From positions 7,897,501 to 7,961,500 of the forward strand of contig NC_084669.1 of the NCBI RefSeq assembly GCF_028389875.1: a stretch of DNA of 64,000 nucleotides, written 5' to 3'. The position numbers were made by a program, and so were the translations under genes. The DNA comes from Rhea pennata. Lineage: Eukaryota; Chordata; Aves; Rheiformes; Rheidae. Under the pieces are notes generated by a model. It did not search any database. It was not told the origin of the DNA and saw nothing but the letters and a program-made list of their open reading frames with translations. Positions 26,975 to 40,384 of this stretch are shown here, in pieces (the stretch's first letter is position 1; every line of letters starts with the position of its first letter).

Positions 26975-27200
26975 GAGGTTCAAACTGGGTTAAATCAAGG
27001 ATCCATCTAGCCCAGTATCCTGCCACCAGCAGCAGAGATAAGACCATATATATTACATCCCTGGAGTTCACATCTGGTCTCCAACCTGTTTGTAGCCCAG
27101 GGACTTCCTGAATTATATATTGTTTTTCTATGTTTTACTTTCAGTAATTTCTCTTCCTTGAATTTGTCCAATTTCTCCTTGAGCCTTTATGATTGTTAGT
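26975..27200 (-). mobile_element. Possible ancient CR1-type LINE fragment
   Basis: The + strand has GGATCCATCTAGCCCAGTAT followed by CCTG, then about 140 bases later GAATTTGTCCAATTTCTCCT. Both, in this order, resemble the 3' region of old sauropsid CR1 copies, where TCCATCTAGCCCAGTATCCTG is a familiar block. The copy is strongly diverged and its edges are guesses. A repeat-library search would settle it. Confidence 0.4.
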
Positions 27201-30200
27201 TTCCATCACAGGTCAGCAATTCGCCTGCCCTTGCATAGAAAATGAGTTCCCCCTCTTTGCCCTGAATTCAAGTCTTGTGAGCTTTGCTGCTTCTTCAGCA
27301 AAGCTTTGTTTATGTTGGGGGGAATTGAAGAGGGTTTTCTTGAACTGAATTTTATTTAGAACATAATACTCTTCAAAAACAATTGGAATGAGACATTTTG
27401 TTTCCAAAAATCAAGATGAAATGAGATATTCTGAGCTTCTTTCTTAAATTCTTGCTTTTTTCTTTTTTTTGCTCCTCTCTTTCACAAGACTTGTTTTCTA
27501 TAACAGCATATCTATAGTCACTTTTCTGCATGTTTCGTCTGAAGGTCAATATGGTGTTTTTTAGGATAATTGAATAACAATGGAGACTTTTCCAGTGCTG
27601 GGTATGTACCTAACTAATTTGGCCTGCTGCAGATGTAAGAACTCCATCCTGCAAACCGGTGTGCTTATGTAAACATTTCTGCTTAATTGTTTAAGTACTT
27701 GGACTCAAGAATGAGGCCCTACGTGCATTTCTTCTACAAAAATAACCTACTGATACACAGTTCCTAGTTACACTTGCTTACAGTGCTAATATTGAAGAGC
27801 TCTTTCTGTGTAGTACTGTAGGGCTTTTTAATTCTGAAAGCTTGTTAGCATCTGTGTACCTTTATACCTTAGTTAATGCTTTGCAGGATGAAACCAGGGT
27901 AGATTTTAGAGGAAGTTTGGCACAGGATACCTTTACCTGTAGATCCTGAAGTTGCAAGTTGACTTGTGTTCCTATTTCCGCCACTGTCTGTCAATATGAG
28001 TGTAAACCAATTGTTTCCTCCATATTAATTACAATAACGTAATTGCATTGATAGGAAAAAGATAAGAGACTAATAATAACTAATTCTTTTTAAATGATTT
28101 GCAGGCCATGTGTGGAAGGTACCACACCAGGGTTAAACAGAGGTTTATATGTATATGCTTTTGATAAGTTTAGTGGAATTTTATTCTAAATCACCAGTAC
28201 ACTTATATAGTACTGGGAGATTTGGCTTTGCCAAACAGTGTGGTTTTTTTTGTTTTTTTTTGTTTAAAAAATGGTTCTAGTTTATATTAGAAATATGAAA
28301 CTAAGTATACAATAGATAGCTAACTTGCAGTTAGACCTAATTTAATTTTTTTAGATCTGTAGCTTTTATCTCCTATTTTTTTAAGATCAGTTAAGTTGAC
28401 TTTTATGCAGGTTACATTGTTCAAAACAATACTGCTTAAAAATGCTAATAACTTCAGAAATGCAAGAGCAAAAAATAAAGTCTTTGATCAGCAATGTCTC
28501 TTCCTCATTCCCTCACTAAGCTGTCAGTTTGGAGACCTCTGGTGGAGTATCTGACAAAATTAATGCAGCATTTTTTTTATTAGCCTTTTTAAATACTTTT
28601 AAAAACTGGAACAAAAATGACAGTGGCAGATTATTTCTTTTAGGTCATCCTTTTAATTGAAGTAGCCTACTAAACATGCATACCAGTCCCAAAATTAGAT
28701 ATCTCATGTTCAATTGAACACAAATGTAGGTAACTTAATATGCAGTTCTGATGTATTCAGTGTCAGATCATGAATAATATTTGACTACTTGCTAATCAGA
28801 CAGAAATGACTCTGAACACTGGTTTTGACAGTGTTTTGTCACCCTGCCAGTAGGGGAAAAAAAAAGCAAGACAGCTTTCCAAAACATAGATGTAATACTG
28901 TATCTTTGATACAGCATTCATGGTGTTTGCTTGGTTAACATATAATCCATTCTGTTCATATGCTTTTGTCACCAAATGGGAACAGAAAAGGGGTTCTCTC
29001 TTGATGACCTGTTTATTCTCACTGTAAGTAGAGAATAGCAAATGTCATAGGATGCTTTTGAGCACTGTACCATATTCAGTTTCAGAACAAGCATAAATTC
29101 AGCATAAATTTTATAATTTGTATAAATTGAAAAGAATGTATCTTGTGTTGTTTAAAATGGCTTAGATCACTGTATGTCCACTGTGTGAACTTCCTGCATC
29201 TTAATATTCTATACTGAACAATCTGCTGCTTGTTTATGCCCTTTGAAGGCCCTTTACTTAAGTCAACAGGAGCTTATGGGAGGGAGTGTACAATAATTGG
29301 GATGGGGGAAAATAAGCCTATTACAAAAGAATAGGCAAGAAATCTAGGGCTCCCTGAAATTAGCGGTAAAGAATTATCAGACTGGTGGGAGAGGACATGC
29401 ATAGATCTGTGTATCCACAGAACTCTAGGTAGTTGTGTGCATCAACTTCCCAACATCACATTGTAGTATCAGGCTGGCTGGCATTGTGCTAGCTCGAAAA
29501 AGTTCATGCGGTGCTGTTCACCTCACAACACATGCAATATTAGGTTTGAACACCAGTATTTGACATTTATGTGACTTTCCTGTTATAAGAAGTCAGCCTA
29601 ATAGTCGGTTAGAAATGATCATTTCTCCGAGGGAAAAACAGGTGCCAGAGTGTCTGAATGCCAATTTTCACTAATTGAATTTCAAAGAAAAGGACATCTA
29701 GATATCTGAAAGTCTTAGATTTCATGGTAGTCATCTTGTGAGTTGCTAGAACGTTCGACTTTTGCTGCTAAAACATTGCCTGGTATCTTGTATATATAGA
29801 ATGCAAAAATCTGAAATTAAGAGCTGTGTCTGGCAAAGCTCTTTAGCCTTTAAAAATAGTTCATTAGAAATTATTGTCACAAAATGAATTTAGGAGATTG
29901 AACTGTGATTTACTTCTTGAAAATACAAATGCAGTGATTTTATATTGCCAAGAAATTCATATTGACTCTTACAGTCAGTTCAGGACTGTCTGATAGTTTT
30001 GTTTTTGTTGGGATAATGGCTCTATAAATATTACTTTAACAGCATAATACATATAAGTGTATAAACACATATATTTCTCTGCAGACGATCCTCAACTCCC
30101 AACAAAAGATTAAGCAAAAACAGAAGAAATAACAGACAGTCCAAGAGTTACCTAAATTTGTTCATTTGAGGATACTATTGAACATGGAACTGTCAGTTAG

Positions 30201-30388
30201 CAGTGACAATGAGAGACTTAAAGGACTTTAAAACTGTTTCTTCTCAACAGTCATATGCACTTGAATGTGAAAAGTCAATAGTAGATTTTACAGTAATATT
30301 ATGGTGTTTGTTTTTCAGTATTCAGGACAAGTTAACCTCTGTTAACTCTTGTCAGTTAACCATTATACTGTATATGCCTCAAACTGCC

Positions 30389-30413
30389 TTTTTTTTTTTT
30401 TTTTTTTTTTTTT
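30389..30413. repeat. Poly(T) run, about 25 bases
   Basis: It is an uninterrupted T homopolymer in intron 2, with no recognisable retrocopy or flanking duplication. Confidence 0.8.
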
Positions 30414-33035
30414 AGAAAGGGAGGCAATTGCAAAATTTTGAAGGCTTCTGTGTGAAGGCTTCTATTTTTGAGAGCAGCTAACATTTCTAAATTTTATATT
30501 TTTAATTATTTCCTCTTTTAAAAATATGAATTTATTTTAAGTGGAGGCAATGTTTCTTATTATTAATCATTTTATATGAATATTTTGTTTGCACAACTTT
30601 CCAGTTTTAATCAATATAAATAGTTGACAATCTCAAATTTTTGTGTGTTTTTTGTTTTTTTGTTTTTGTTTGTTTTGCTAACCTGAAAACAAACTAAACT
30701 TTTTTTTGTAGGACTCTGGAACAGGGGTCTGCTTGAACAGGTCTGATTGCAAGACAAAAGGCAAAATGCTTTTCATTGATCATTTCAGCAAGGGCAACAA
30801 TCTCTTACTCTCCTCTTCTTCCTACTCTTTTATTCTAAAACACAGTAGCAGCAAAAGAAAAATATTCAGAAAGCTGCAACAGGAAGCAGGAATTGTTCTG
30901 TGGAGACCCAAACCTACAGACTCGTGACTGTGCAAAGAAATATGTGTAACTAGTTGGAGAATAGTCAGTTTGCTGTGGTCCAAATGGAGCTCTGTTGCAA
31001 ATGGCAGTCAAGGTGAAGTGGACTGGGTCATTTAACTTTATCTTAGCTGCACATGGAAAGTTGTTATGCGTTACAGTGTGTTGCTGGAGAATTTTGAACG
31101 AATTTAATCTGCCACTGGATAGGGAGTGTACCACATCCTCTATGTGAGGGTTTTTTCAGTAGGAAGTGTCTTGTTGAATTCTACGGGCAACAGATTAGGT
31201 CTTTAAAATGCTGATCTTTCTAGTTTTTGAACTGAGCCTTCAAAGCACTTGCTTACTTCCAGTATGCCATGGACTGAATCCTTGCAGAGTATAGAAAAGT
31301 CCGTGGGTGAAGTATGCCAGCGTGGTACAGCATTTCTGTTGTAAAATATGAAGAGGCAGCAGCTCACACTGAGCCCCTTTGTAACACAGCTGTGCTGTGC
31401 AGGAACAGTCAGAAATACTTTCTTCCTGTGTCTTTTACTGCCTTCTGGTCTCAGACTGTGCTTCTACCAGAGAGGTAAGAGAGAAATTTCTATTGAGGAA
31501 ACTGAGAGGGCCAGCACCAAACAGCAAGATTCACGCATAGATTTCCCCTCCCCACCCTTCCTAAGCAAATGCTTTCTAAACAGCTTCGCTGTTAACTCCC
31601 CACAGCGGCAGGTGAAACAGTAAGCTCTTGTCTGTCACCACTTCATCAGCCTAGCTTGCTCCTTTCACAGTTCTTCCCTGTTTCACAAATCTTTGCAGCA
31701 GCAGCAGGTGACTGACCTGTCCTCCCAATTTGGCAGCTGTTCCTCATCTCATCACCCCAAAGCCAAGAGAGTGGAGATTGCTTGTTGAGTGCAGCTCCTC
31801 CTGCTCTCACAGATAGCCATCAGCAATTACTTCAAAAGCCTGCTTGGAGGCTACTGCTGAGGCAACACTGATGACATCTTCTATTTGTCCAAGAGCAGAC
31901 CATTCTTTGGGACCTATCAAAAGTCCTTTGGGGCTGGTAGATGGGCTTTCCTTGTATTTGACTGAGTTTGGATCAGACTCCCTCCTTTACTATTTAATAG
32001 CAGGCTCCTTTCACAGCTAACTGAAAGTGGGTCCTCATGTGGAAAAACTGAAAATAGATCAAAATCGTTGTAGTTTTCTATTTTTCCTTTCAGTTGTTTC
32101 AGTGGTTGGAATCCTTGTAGTTGCTGGAATAATGCCATTTTAAGGAACTTAGTCTTATATATAACTTCCAGAATTAATAAGTTAATGTAAGATAATAAGT
32201 TACTATGAACATGTTCAGCTGCATGTGAGGAAGAACGTACACCGTGCCTAAAATAGATTGTGTGCCAGTCATACTTCCCCTGGGGTCATGTGTTTTTCAC
32301 ATTGTGTTGAATCACTGACAGTGTCCTGTGAAGTTTACTCATTTCTTCAAATCCCTTCCTTTGCTTATAGAAGGGGTTTTCCAAAAGCAGTGTAGTATGT
32401 TTTATTCTTTCTCCTTAAAAAATCCTTTCCATTATAAGAACAAAATGATTGTAGCTCTATATAGTATTAGTGTTAACAATATTAATCAAATAGGTAGTGA
32501 GAAATCCTCAAAGTGTGAAAATGAGTATCCTTGCCTTTTCAAGGTAAAAGTTTTACTCGCAGTATTATGAAACTGAATGAGATGTCCCTGCTTGTTGGCT
32601 TTTTTTTTTTCTTTTTTACATATTAGGTATAGAAACATAGGCTTCAGTTCCTAATCTATATCTATTAGAGAAATTAGGCTTAAAGTATATTCATGAAATG
32701 CAAGTATTACTTCTACTGTTACGGAACATGTATGATTTTTCTTATATCCGTTTTGGGTAATGTGGGTCTTCCAAAATATTTTCAGAGTAGCTCTGAATTG
32801 GAGTCTAAAATCAACTACAACTTGTCAGTGTTGTTAGGAAATACGCTATGTAATGAATTTTTTTATGCATATTTTCCATCAATCTTACAGGACTGAAAGC
32901 AAAAAGAAATGATTCTTTAATAGTCTTCTGTATGTTATTGTTCCTGCAGTTGGTCTTTGTTGATTTTGCATGTTGTGACTGATGTCTAATTAAATAACTG
33001 GGATCAGTGCTTCTTTTCAATTTTCTCTTCTACAG

Positions 33036-33096
33036 TGTGACAAAATCAAACAAGAACGAGATGAGGCTGTCAAAAAACTGGAGGAGTTTCAGAAAA
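33036..33096 (+). CDS. SHTN1: SHTN1 coding exon 3 (residues 38-57 plus first base of 58)
   Basis: It encodes CDKIKQERDEAVKKLEEFQK, a heptad-rich coiled-coil segment almost identical to mammalian shootin-1. The acceptor is a clear pyrimidine tract ending CTTCTACAG. The donor is A|GTAAGT, a perfect consensus. The exon leaves one base (A) of the Ile58 codon. Confidence 0.97.
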
Positions 33097-34199
33097 GTAA
33101 GTTAATATGTCAGTGGGAATGTTTTGGCATAAAGAGCTATGAACATAGCTCCAAGTAGTATGGAGCAGGGTTAAGAATGTTGGGGTTTAGGTTCAGTTGC
33201 TGTTTCTCTTTCAAAGCCCTGTACTAAGGAGTTAACCTTATAAGACTTTGGTTCTTATCAGACTGAACTGCTGTCACAACATTCATAAACCCTGAAACAG
33301 GTAACCATCCTTTCGGTGCAAGTGGTGAAATAGAGCAGCATTTGTACCACTATATTTCACCAGAATACTGCAAGTTACTTTTGGATTAATATCTACTTGA
33401 ACTGAGTAGGATTTGACCCTATTGCTGAAATTGCTGCTGCTATTAATAACTTTTTTTTTTTTCCCATGAAGGAGTAAAATTGCTGTAAGCATAGAAACAG
33501 CGTTAAAGGTTTTTAGTATGAACTGAAGTCTCTTGATAATTTTTACTGCAAGTTCTATTTTGTGTAGGCTGTGAGAATGTCAATATTCAGTTTTGCACTT
33601 TTATGGTAATGGTTCTATTGAAACTGTGTGGTGTCTGGAAGCAACAAAGCACATCTAATGGGAGTGGAAGTATCCTAGTGGAATAGCTCCTTAGAAGAGA
33701 CAATTACAATAGGATCGTGGTCTGTTATGTCTGGTTTGTGCCAGTGTGGTGAACTGCACACCGAAGCATTAGAAATGTGGATGAAGTTAATGCAGAATAA
33801 AGAAATCACATGGTCTATACTTCTATGTGATTGTGATAATAGAGGAATTTTCTCACTTTTATTTTGTAATTGTTTGGGTGATATAATTATAACAAGTAAT
33901 TAAAAATCAACAGGGATCTTTTACTGTCTTAACTGATCTTGGATAACTATTCTATGAGGCAAGAATGTTCTCTAAGAAGTCTAATTCCTGTAGAAAAAAT
34001 TGCAGCCTGTTTTGTTTTTGTTATCATACAAGGAATACTAGAGTGTGGCAGAAAATGTCAAGTAGTTAAGACTTAAAATTTGAAGTAATATTTGATGTTG
34101 TAAAATTTTATAGGTTTCTTTTATCTTCCTTTCACATTTTTAAAGGACATACCTTGTAAACATAGTGATAAAATGCCAAGAATATTAGGATTTTAAAGC

Positions 34200-35110
34200 A
34201 ATAATAGAGCCCATTATTTAAACGACAATATAAAAGGCAATTATATTGATGAAGAGCTACATCGGCTTTGTGTCTGTGAATAAACTTGGCCTGTACTCAG
34301 CTTCTATTTGTTCTCCTGGCATAAACACATATTGTGTGTGATTCCAGTTTAATGGGGCCCCGTTTGTATGCCAAGCAGCTGCATTTTAGGCCCTATTGCG
34401 TGATTTCATAGCTCTCTGAAAATTGGTTCTATTGAGCACAAGAGATAGAAGGTGGTGGTGGGGGGGAAAGCTTCAACACAATCATTTCTTTTCAATTGGA
34501 GCCAGCAAGGTTGATGACAACATGACCATTGTGTTATAATGATAAGACCACTAAGGATCTGTACCTCTCATCAAGGCTTTCACACAACAGCAGATACAAT
34601 TTAATTCACTGCTCTGTCAGCAGTGCTGATACCATTATGCCGTCTGTCTCCACAGTTATAATCACTGTCCTCTGAGAAATGCAGTTGAAATGATCTTGAG
34701 CAGTCAAAGAAACTCTCAATTAAGGCTGCCACTTCCAATGTGTCAGACTGTGTCTTATGCGCTTGGTACAATTTTCACTTCCAATCCTGTTTATTTACAA
34801 TGTCTACCAGTAATTATGCTTAACATGTCATTTAGCGAGGGTGCCCCTGCCAAGGAGATTGTTGGGTGCTGCAGTACCATTGAGTGGGAGTTTCTCGCAG
34901 TCAATGCCATCAGCGGCTTTTAGTCCCTGATGGGATGCAGTAGTAATGTTGATAATGCAAGTATCGTGCTCATCAAGTCATAATTAGATGCCACTCAAAT
35001 GTGCCACTTGTAATAACAGTGTTGATTCATGTTTTCTCGGTGACTGCAACTGCTAATTAGTTAAGTGGTTTTTGGTTGGCCTGCATTTGCTGCAGATTAT
35101 TATTACCCCT
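34200..35110. promoter_or_regulatory. Candidate conserved non-coding element or enhancer
   Basis: About 900 bases lack low-complexity or transposon sequence and are dense in homeodomain-type motifs: AATTAAG, GTAATTATGC, CATAATTAG, CTAATTAG and CAATTTAATTC. CAGCTG- and CATTTG-like E-boxes and balanced base composition are also present. In vertebrates this texture often marks deeply conserved developmental enhancers. The call is from texture only, with no alignment behind it. SHTN1 itself and neighbouring homeobox genes would be the natural targets. Confidence 0.4.
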
Positions 35111-35680
35111 TAAAAAAAAAAAAAACTGTCAAGGTTAGAGATGTTTCTGGCCACTTAGTGCTGCTTTATGAATTTTAATATTGACATAATAAGAACTTTG
35201 GATAGACTTAGGAAATAATATATTTTTGTATTTAATTTGGAAAGATTTTTTTTCCCTTGAGTTAATCATAATTGCAGGTTAATTAAGTTTAAATGAACCA
35301 AGAGTAATTCCTAGTTGTGCCTTGTGAGCCCAACCCTTTTCCTAACTTTAGCTAGCTTTGGTTGAGGACATTAGATTCCTGTCTGTAAAATGGGAGCAGC
35401 CCTGTATCTCCGCTGCTTTCTTATCCTGATGAATGCCTTTCATTGCTCCAAATTTTTGATGCTAGATAGAGCAAAAACAGAAGAGATTTTCTATATGAAC
35501 AGGTTTTACCTGAAGCTTTTCCTCTCTCCAATTAAATTTAGTAGCTGGTACAACATGCTTGGAGCAGAGAACTTTCCCAAAGCCAGAAAAAGTGGCAATA
35601 GAGCAACTACTCCTCTCTGGTTGTCCAGAGGACTTCTTGTGCAGATGTTATGTGGACCAAGATTTCACAATCACCTGCCA

Positions 35681-35683
<3 letters not shown>

Positions 35684-35715
<32 letters not shown>
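35684..35715. repeat. Poly(T) run, about 32 bases
   Basis: It is an uninterrupted T homopolymer in intron 3. The phenylalanine-run open frames over it in several phases are artefacts. Confidence 0.85.
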
Positions 35716-37220
35716 CCCTTTTTGGGCTTTGGAAGGGACAGTGCTTTGGAGAAGCTTGGGATAGATAAGGGTGCCAGAAGACAAGGAGGAATTTGCATCA
35801 GTGATCAAGGTGCTAGCCTCAGAAGTGAGAAATGTTGTTCAGTTTCCTGTTTGACCTCAGATCTCCTGTGTGACATGGAACTTGTCACTTAAAATAAGAC
35901 TTTTAGCAGTCTGTACGTAGCTGCTTAACTAGTGTTGAAAGTTGAGGGGAATTAAAAGCTAAAATGTTATCTGTGCTTTTAAAACTTCTCTAACTTCCCT
36001 TACCTCCTATATAACAAAATACGATTTGTTCCATAAATTTTTGGTCACTCTAAGGATTCATCTGTCTTAGACATAGTGAAGTATTCCCTATAGTAATAGG
36101 GATCCTGTAGGCACGAAGAATGGATGCATCTCTAGCTTTTCCAACTGTCATGTCAAATGTAGTAGCACAGATGTGTATCTGAGATTGCTAGCTCTTGGCC
36201 CTGGTCTTGCAGAGGATGATGTTTGAGTGTGTGTGTGTGCGTGCAAATGCATGCTAGTATCTGAATCTGTGTGTAGGACTGTAAAGGCATAGTGTGAGAC
36301 CATGGTGTTTACGTTAGTATACACAGAAGTACAAAAAGACCTCAAATAAGAAATAAAGAACTAAAGCCATAAAATAGTAGGTTGTTCAGTTGAAGCTGTC
36401 AAAAGTCAGGAAGTACCAGCAGTGCTGAAATCTATCAACACTGAATCCATCAAGCTTTATCCCAGCTGGTTTCAGCTAGCTGCAAAACTGATGGGGCAGA
36501 AGAAGAAGGGACAGTACAATGTAGTGATTTGTCCTCTTTGGAGCATGTGCTGTACCAGACATTGCAAATGTGGAGGCTTTGGTCTTTTAACTCTTTCTCC
36601 ATTTCCTGGTAAACTTGCCCCAGGCCTATGCTACGTGTCCATCCTGTAGCTTTTCTGGTGCAGTACATTCAGCAAGTGTGGTACTGTTTAAACTACCATT
36701 TAAACTTGAAAAATGGAAGGTGAAAATAATTCCTTGATAACACACCTGAGTCAAACTTGCTGTTCAAAAATGCTAAGGTTCCAGTCTTCTGAAAACTGCA
36801 TACACACCAAATTTCCAAGAGGATTATAATGACTCCTGGCAATCTTGAGGGACAGTCCTAATGATGCCACTCCTACTTCTCAAGTGTTGCTGAAATAAAG
36901 ATAGTAAATGGTGATGGTGGGGGGAAGTTCCTGCTGACCTTCTGCTTTCTTAAGTTTATGCCAGATTCTTCTCATCAGTTCACCTTCTCTAATTCTGCAG
37001 GCATGGCTTAAGAGAGAGTTGCTTAAAACGATGCAAATATTCAATGCTCAAAACAGTTCCCATCCATTAACATTATACAAATATGTACTCTGAGTTTGGA
37101 ATGCTTACTCAGAGAATGCTTACATTAAAAATTTAGGGGGAAAAGATGTAGTGTTTCTGATCATGAGATGTATGTCTCAAGTGCAGGAAAATGCTGACTA
37201 ATTTTTAAACTCTCCACTAG

Positions 37221-37315
37221 TTTCTCACATGGTTATTGAAGAAGTAAACTGTATTCAGAACCATCTTGAAATTGAGAAGACATGCCGTGAAAGCGCTGAG
37301 GCTTTGGCTTCTAAG
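37221..37315 (+). CDS. SHTN1: SHTN1 coding exon 4 (residues 58-89)
   Basis: It encodes I-SHMVIEEVNCIQNHLEI and EKTCRESAEALASK, matching mammalian shootin-1 with few changes (for example Cys where my recollection has Phe). The acceptor ends CTCCACTAG. The donor is AAG|GTGAGG. The exon ends in phase 0. Met61 here could serve as a start in transcripts that lack exons 1-3; the sequence does not show whether that happens. Confidence 0.97.
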
Positions 37316-39459
37316 GTGAGGAATATTGTCATTATTCTGTTTCATCTGATTTCTTTTCTTTCAGCTCGAGATTGCAAATTTAAGACATGCATGTCCCTTG
37401 CATTGTTTTTGCATGCTTTTGCAGATCTGTGAAATTATTTTGCGGTGGCAAAAACAGTAAGCCATATGCAAGATTTAAAGTGCAATTCCTGCTTTTCATG
37501 AAGGAAATACCTGAATACTTAGTTTGTTTATTTATTTATTTATTTATTTGGAACAGTAAGTCATAGACCCACTTCTTGATTTCTATTTTTTATGTGCATT
37601 TAGGTTAAGTGGAAAGCAAGTTTTAGAACTATCCTGTGTGAGATATAAAACAATAATGAGCATTTCCGTGTCTAAATCATATGGAAAAAGTCAACCACTG
37701 CATTACATTTCAGGTGATTGTTTATGAAAGCAAAGCGAGGGCAGGGGAAGGATGACCTCCGCTGCTCTGTTGATTGCGTCTAGTCTGATGAATTTAGCAA
37801 GTGTGTAATTTTCTATACTCCATCTCATCAGAAGTGCATTATTATTAAAGAATGTTTTTATCTCTCTGTTATATATTTTTGGTTGTAAAAATGCATCTGA
37901 AACACTTCATCAGAAAATGGATTACAGCAATTTTGAACCAAATTTCATTAGCAATACTGACTGCCGTTTTTTCCCCCTCCCCACCTCCTGCCCAAAGTAC
38001 ATCTTTAGATATGGTAAAAATCACACTAGCAAGAAATCACTTTAATTTAGATGCATTAGCAATGTACTTTCTGGAGGTATTTACTTAATTGTTTGCATAA
38101 TGACACTATATTAGAATTCCTAAGATAGACAATCAGCATATAAGTAAGAAAATGAATGTATTTAACTTTTCTTTCTCTGCTCTTTTCCTGTAATGCACAT
38201 ACAGAGGTAGTTAAAAGACTAGACCTATCCTTTGGGGCTGTTTTACCAAAGCTGACTTGTTTATGGTGTGTACTGACTAAACCATGTAAGGTTCCCCACA
38301 CCACCCTTCCCAGTTGCTCAGCCTCATTCTTCGGGAATGAGATGTTGAAGAAACTTTTCACTTGAGTAAATCTTTCATAGTTAAGGGGCAGAGAAAAGGA
38401 GGATCAAAGATGCTTTGTTTTGGTAAAAAAAAAAAAAAGTTAGGATCTAACTTTACAGTATATGTTTTATTTCAAGGCAGAACTGATGTGCTGTATGTCA
38501 TCAGTGGAAAATAGAGCCTCATTCTTAGAGATGAACACAAGGAATGCTTGGCTTGTGGGTGTATGCGCATGAGCACCTCTGAGACTGTGTTGAGTTTGCT
38601 GAGAGCTGCTAGCATAGGGTGTCTAGATGCAGAACAGTGAAAGAAATGGTGAAAGTGAAATGTTTGCAAGAATCCCTTTTGTTCAGTTGCTACCAGTAAC
38701 CACCTAGGTCAAGATGGAGATATATTACAAAACCTCTTCTGTATCCTCCACCAACCAGGTATGCAGTTAAGCTTCCAACACAACTGCCCAGAGTGATTCC
38801 CGGCTTGTGGTTTTACTGATAAAGAATTGGTTTGTGATACAGCTTTCATTTCACGTATGTTGATTCTACAGTAATAATTCTAGAGAACTGAGAATAATTC
38901 AAAAGGATTAGAAGGTAGTTTTGTCTGTAAGTAAAGTAGTTATGATATTTGTTACTTGTAGTTTATAAGCGGATTAAGGGTATAGGAAGAGATAAGACCA
39001 ATTGATAGGCTGGCAAAACCAGACAAGCTTTTGGGCATACTAGTGCTTCTCCAGGTCATTCAGTTGGGACTCTCACTGATATTATTACATGCTTAAGGGT
39101 CAGGAACTGAAACAGCTGTTGCAAAGAATGCATAGCATTAAGTAAGCTTGATGGTTGAGTTAAGTATACACAAAGTATTCATTAGTCAGAAGTACCAGAG
39201 AGGACTATGGAGAAAAGGCCATGGATGAAGCAGTATGTTGAATTCAAGCCTCCTCAGAGGAGAAAAAGGACAAGCTTCCCATCTTCAGACCATTTTAGTG
39301 TAAAATGGAGTGTTTAAACTAATGTCACCTTTTTTTCTCTTGCTCCTTTGTTTGATCTTTTAATGACAAGGGGAAAAAATCCAGCTGATTTTTTTTCTTG
39401 TACAGCTCCTTAAAGACAGACTAACTAGCTTATTACTGTTTGCACTTCTGCACTTTCAG
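37316..39459 (+). other. SHTN1 intron 4 (about 2.1 kb)
   Basis: The intron is non-coding. It contains a (TTTA)n microsatellite (37,527-37,549) and an A13-14 run near 38,426. Nothing else is recognised. Confidence 0.85.
37527..37549. repeat. (TTTA)n microsatellite
   Basis: About six TTTA units lie in a row shortly after the exon 4 donor. Confidence 0.85.
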
Positions 39460-39628
39460 CTCAACAAAGAAAATAAGACCTTGAAAAGAATTAGTATGCT
39501 TTATATGGCAAAACTGGGCCCAGAAATTATTACTGAAGAGATTAACATTGATGAGGAAGATTCATCCACAGATACAGAAGCTAGCTCTGGGGCATGCAAT
39601 TCGGTGCATTGTCAACGTCAAATAAAAG
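39460..39628 (+). CDS. SHTN1: SHTN1 coding exon 5 (residues 90-145 plus first base of 146)
   Basis: It is the largest coding exon in the window. It begins LNKENKTLKRISMLYMAKLG, then EIITEEINIDEEDSSTDTE, and ends VHCQRQIK. Ser101 of mammalian shootin1, a Pak1 phosphosite, falls exactly on the Ser of KRIS (AGT, 39,493-39,495). The acidic Ser/Thr-rich patch around residues 119-135 interrupts the coiled coil and is a plausible flexible, phosphorylated hinge; this part differs most from mammals. The acceptor ends CTTTCAG and the donor is G|GTGAGA. Confidence 0.97.
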
Positions 39629-40384
39629 GTGAGAATTGTTACTGAGCCTACAGGGCTTAAGTTGTCTAAAGAATGACCTTATTCATTTGGACCATATACT
39701 CTGTATTATACCTCTGACAGTGGTCAGCAGAGGATTTCCAGGAAAGACTGTAAGGGCATGGCAGGCCTGTCATGATATTGTATAATATATATGTGCAAGG
39801 TAAGTTACAATGCAACAGAAAAATGGGATCTACACAGCCAAGAGCTCAGTGTTACTGAGCTGGTAAAAGAAACATTTCCTTAGATCCTTAACACAGTAAA
39901 AGTTCATCTGTAGTTAAGCAGAATGACAAGGTCACCTTGGTATTGCTTCAGCTGCTGTTTGTATGACATTTTTTTCAAAGCCTTGTAAAACAGGACTCTC
40001 CATTTATATCCATTTATATTTCCACTGTGTACTTTTGTATACACAAGCTTCATTCAGATTCCAGAATTATTACCAAACAAGCAAATTAAGAACTGACTGT
40101 GGTACTAGGGAAAACAGCAAAACTTTGGAACATGGAATTACATTGATATCAGAAATCTATACTTTATTAAGAAATTTCTAGTACCCCTTTAAAAGGCAAT
40201 TTATGTTTCAATAATACAAAACTACTCTTCCTTCTAGTCTAAATCTGTGAAGTTGTAATGATCCTATCCGTATATATTACTGTATTGTAACATCCAACAA
40301 AGGGGAATGTCTGTGTTCATCATTTTAAGACATGGAGCACATAGTGGTTCAGTTTTTTAGAAGAATTTTCAGTGGTTTTCTGAT

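Larger units (their letters stand above)
24920..33035 (+). other. SHTN1 intron 2 (about 8.1 kb)
   Basis: The intron is non-coding. It contains a possible old CR1-like fragment (26,975-27,200), a stop-poor non-repeat stretch with conserved-element character (26,250-26,660), a T25 run (30,389-30,413) with a nearby doubled AAGGCTTCT (30,440-30,465), and a somewhat GC-richer stretch (31,340-31,900) that I cannot assign. I found no shootin exon in it. Confidence 0.8.
33097..37220 (+). other. SHTN1 intron 3 (about 4.1 kb)
   Basis: The intron is non-coding. The middle, about 34,200-35,110, is unlike the surrounding DNA and looks like a conserved non-coding element (listed separately). A T32 run lies at 35,684-35,715 and a short GT repeat near 36,223-36,242. 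Confidence 0.8.

Noticed and set aside
31340..31900. A GC-richer stretch in intron 2 as a possible unannotated exon or retrocopy
   Set aside because: No conserved protein is seen in any frame, and there is no tail, flanking duplication or convincing splice pair.
37229..37432. A 67-codon frame beginning at Met61, as a separate small gene
   Set aside because: Its first part is SHTN1 exon 4 and the rest is read-through into intron 4. The frame is part of SHTN1.
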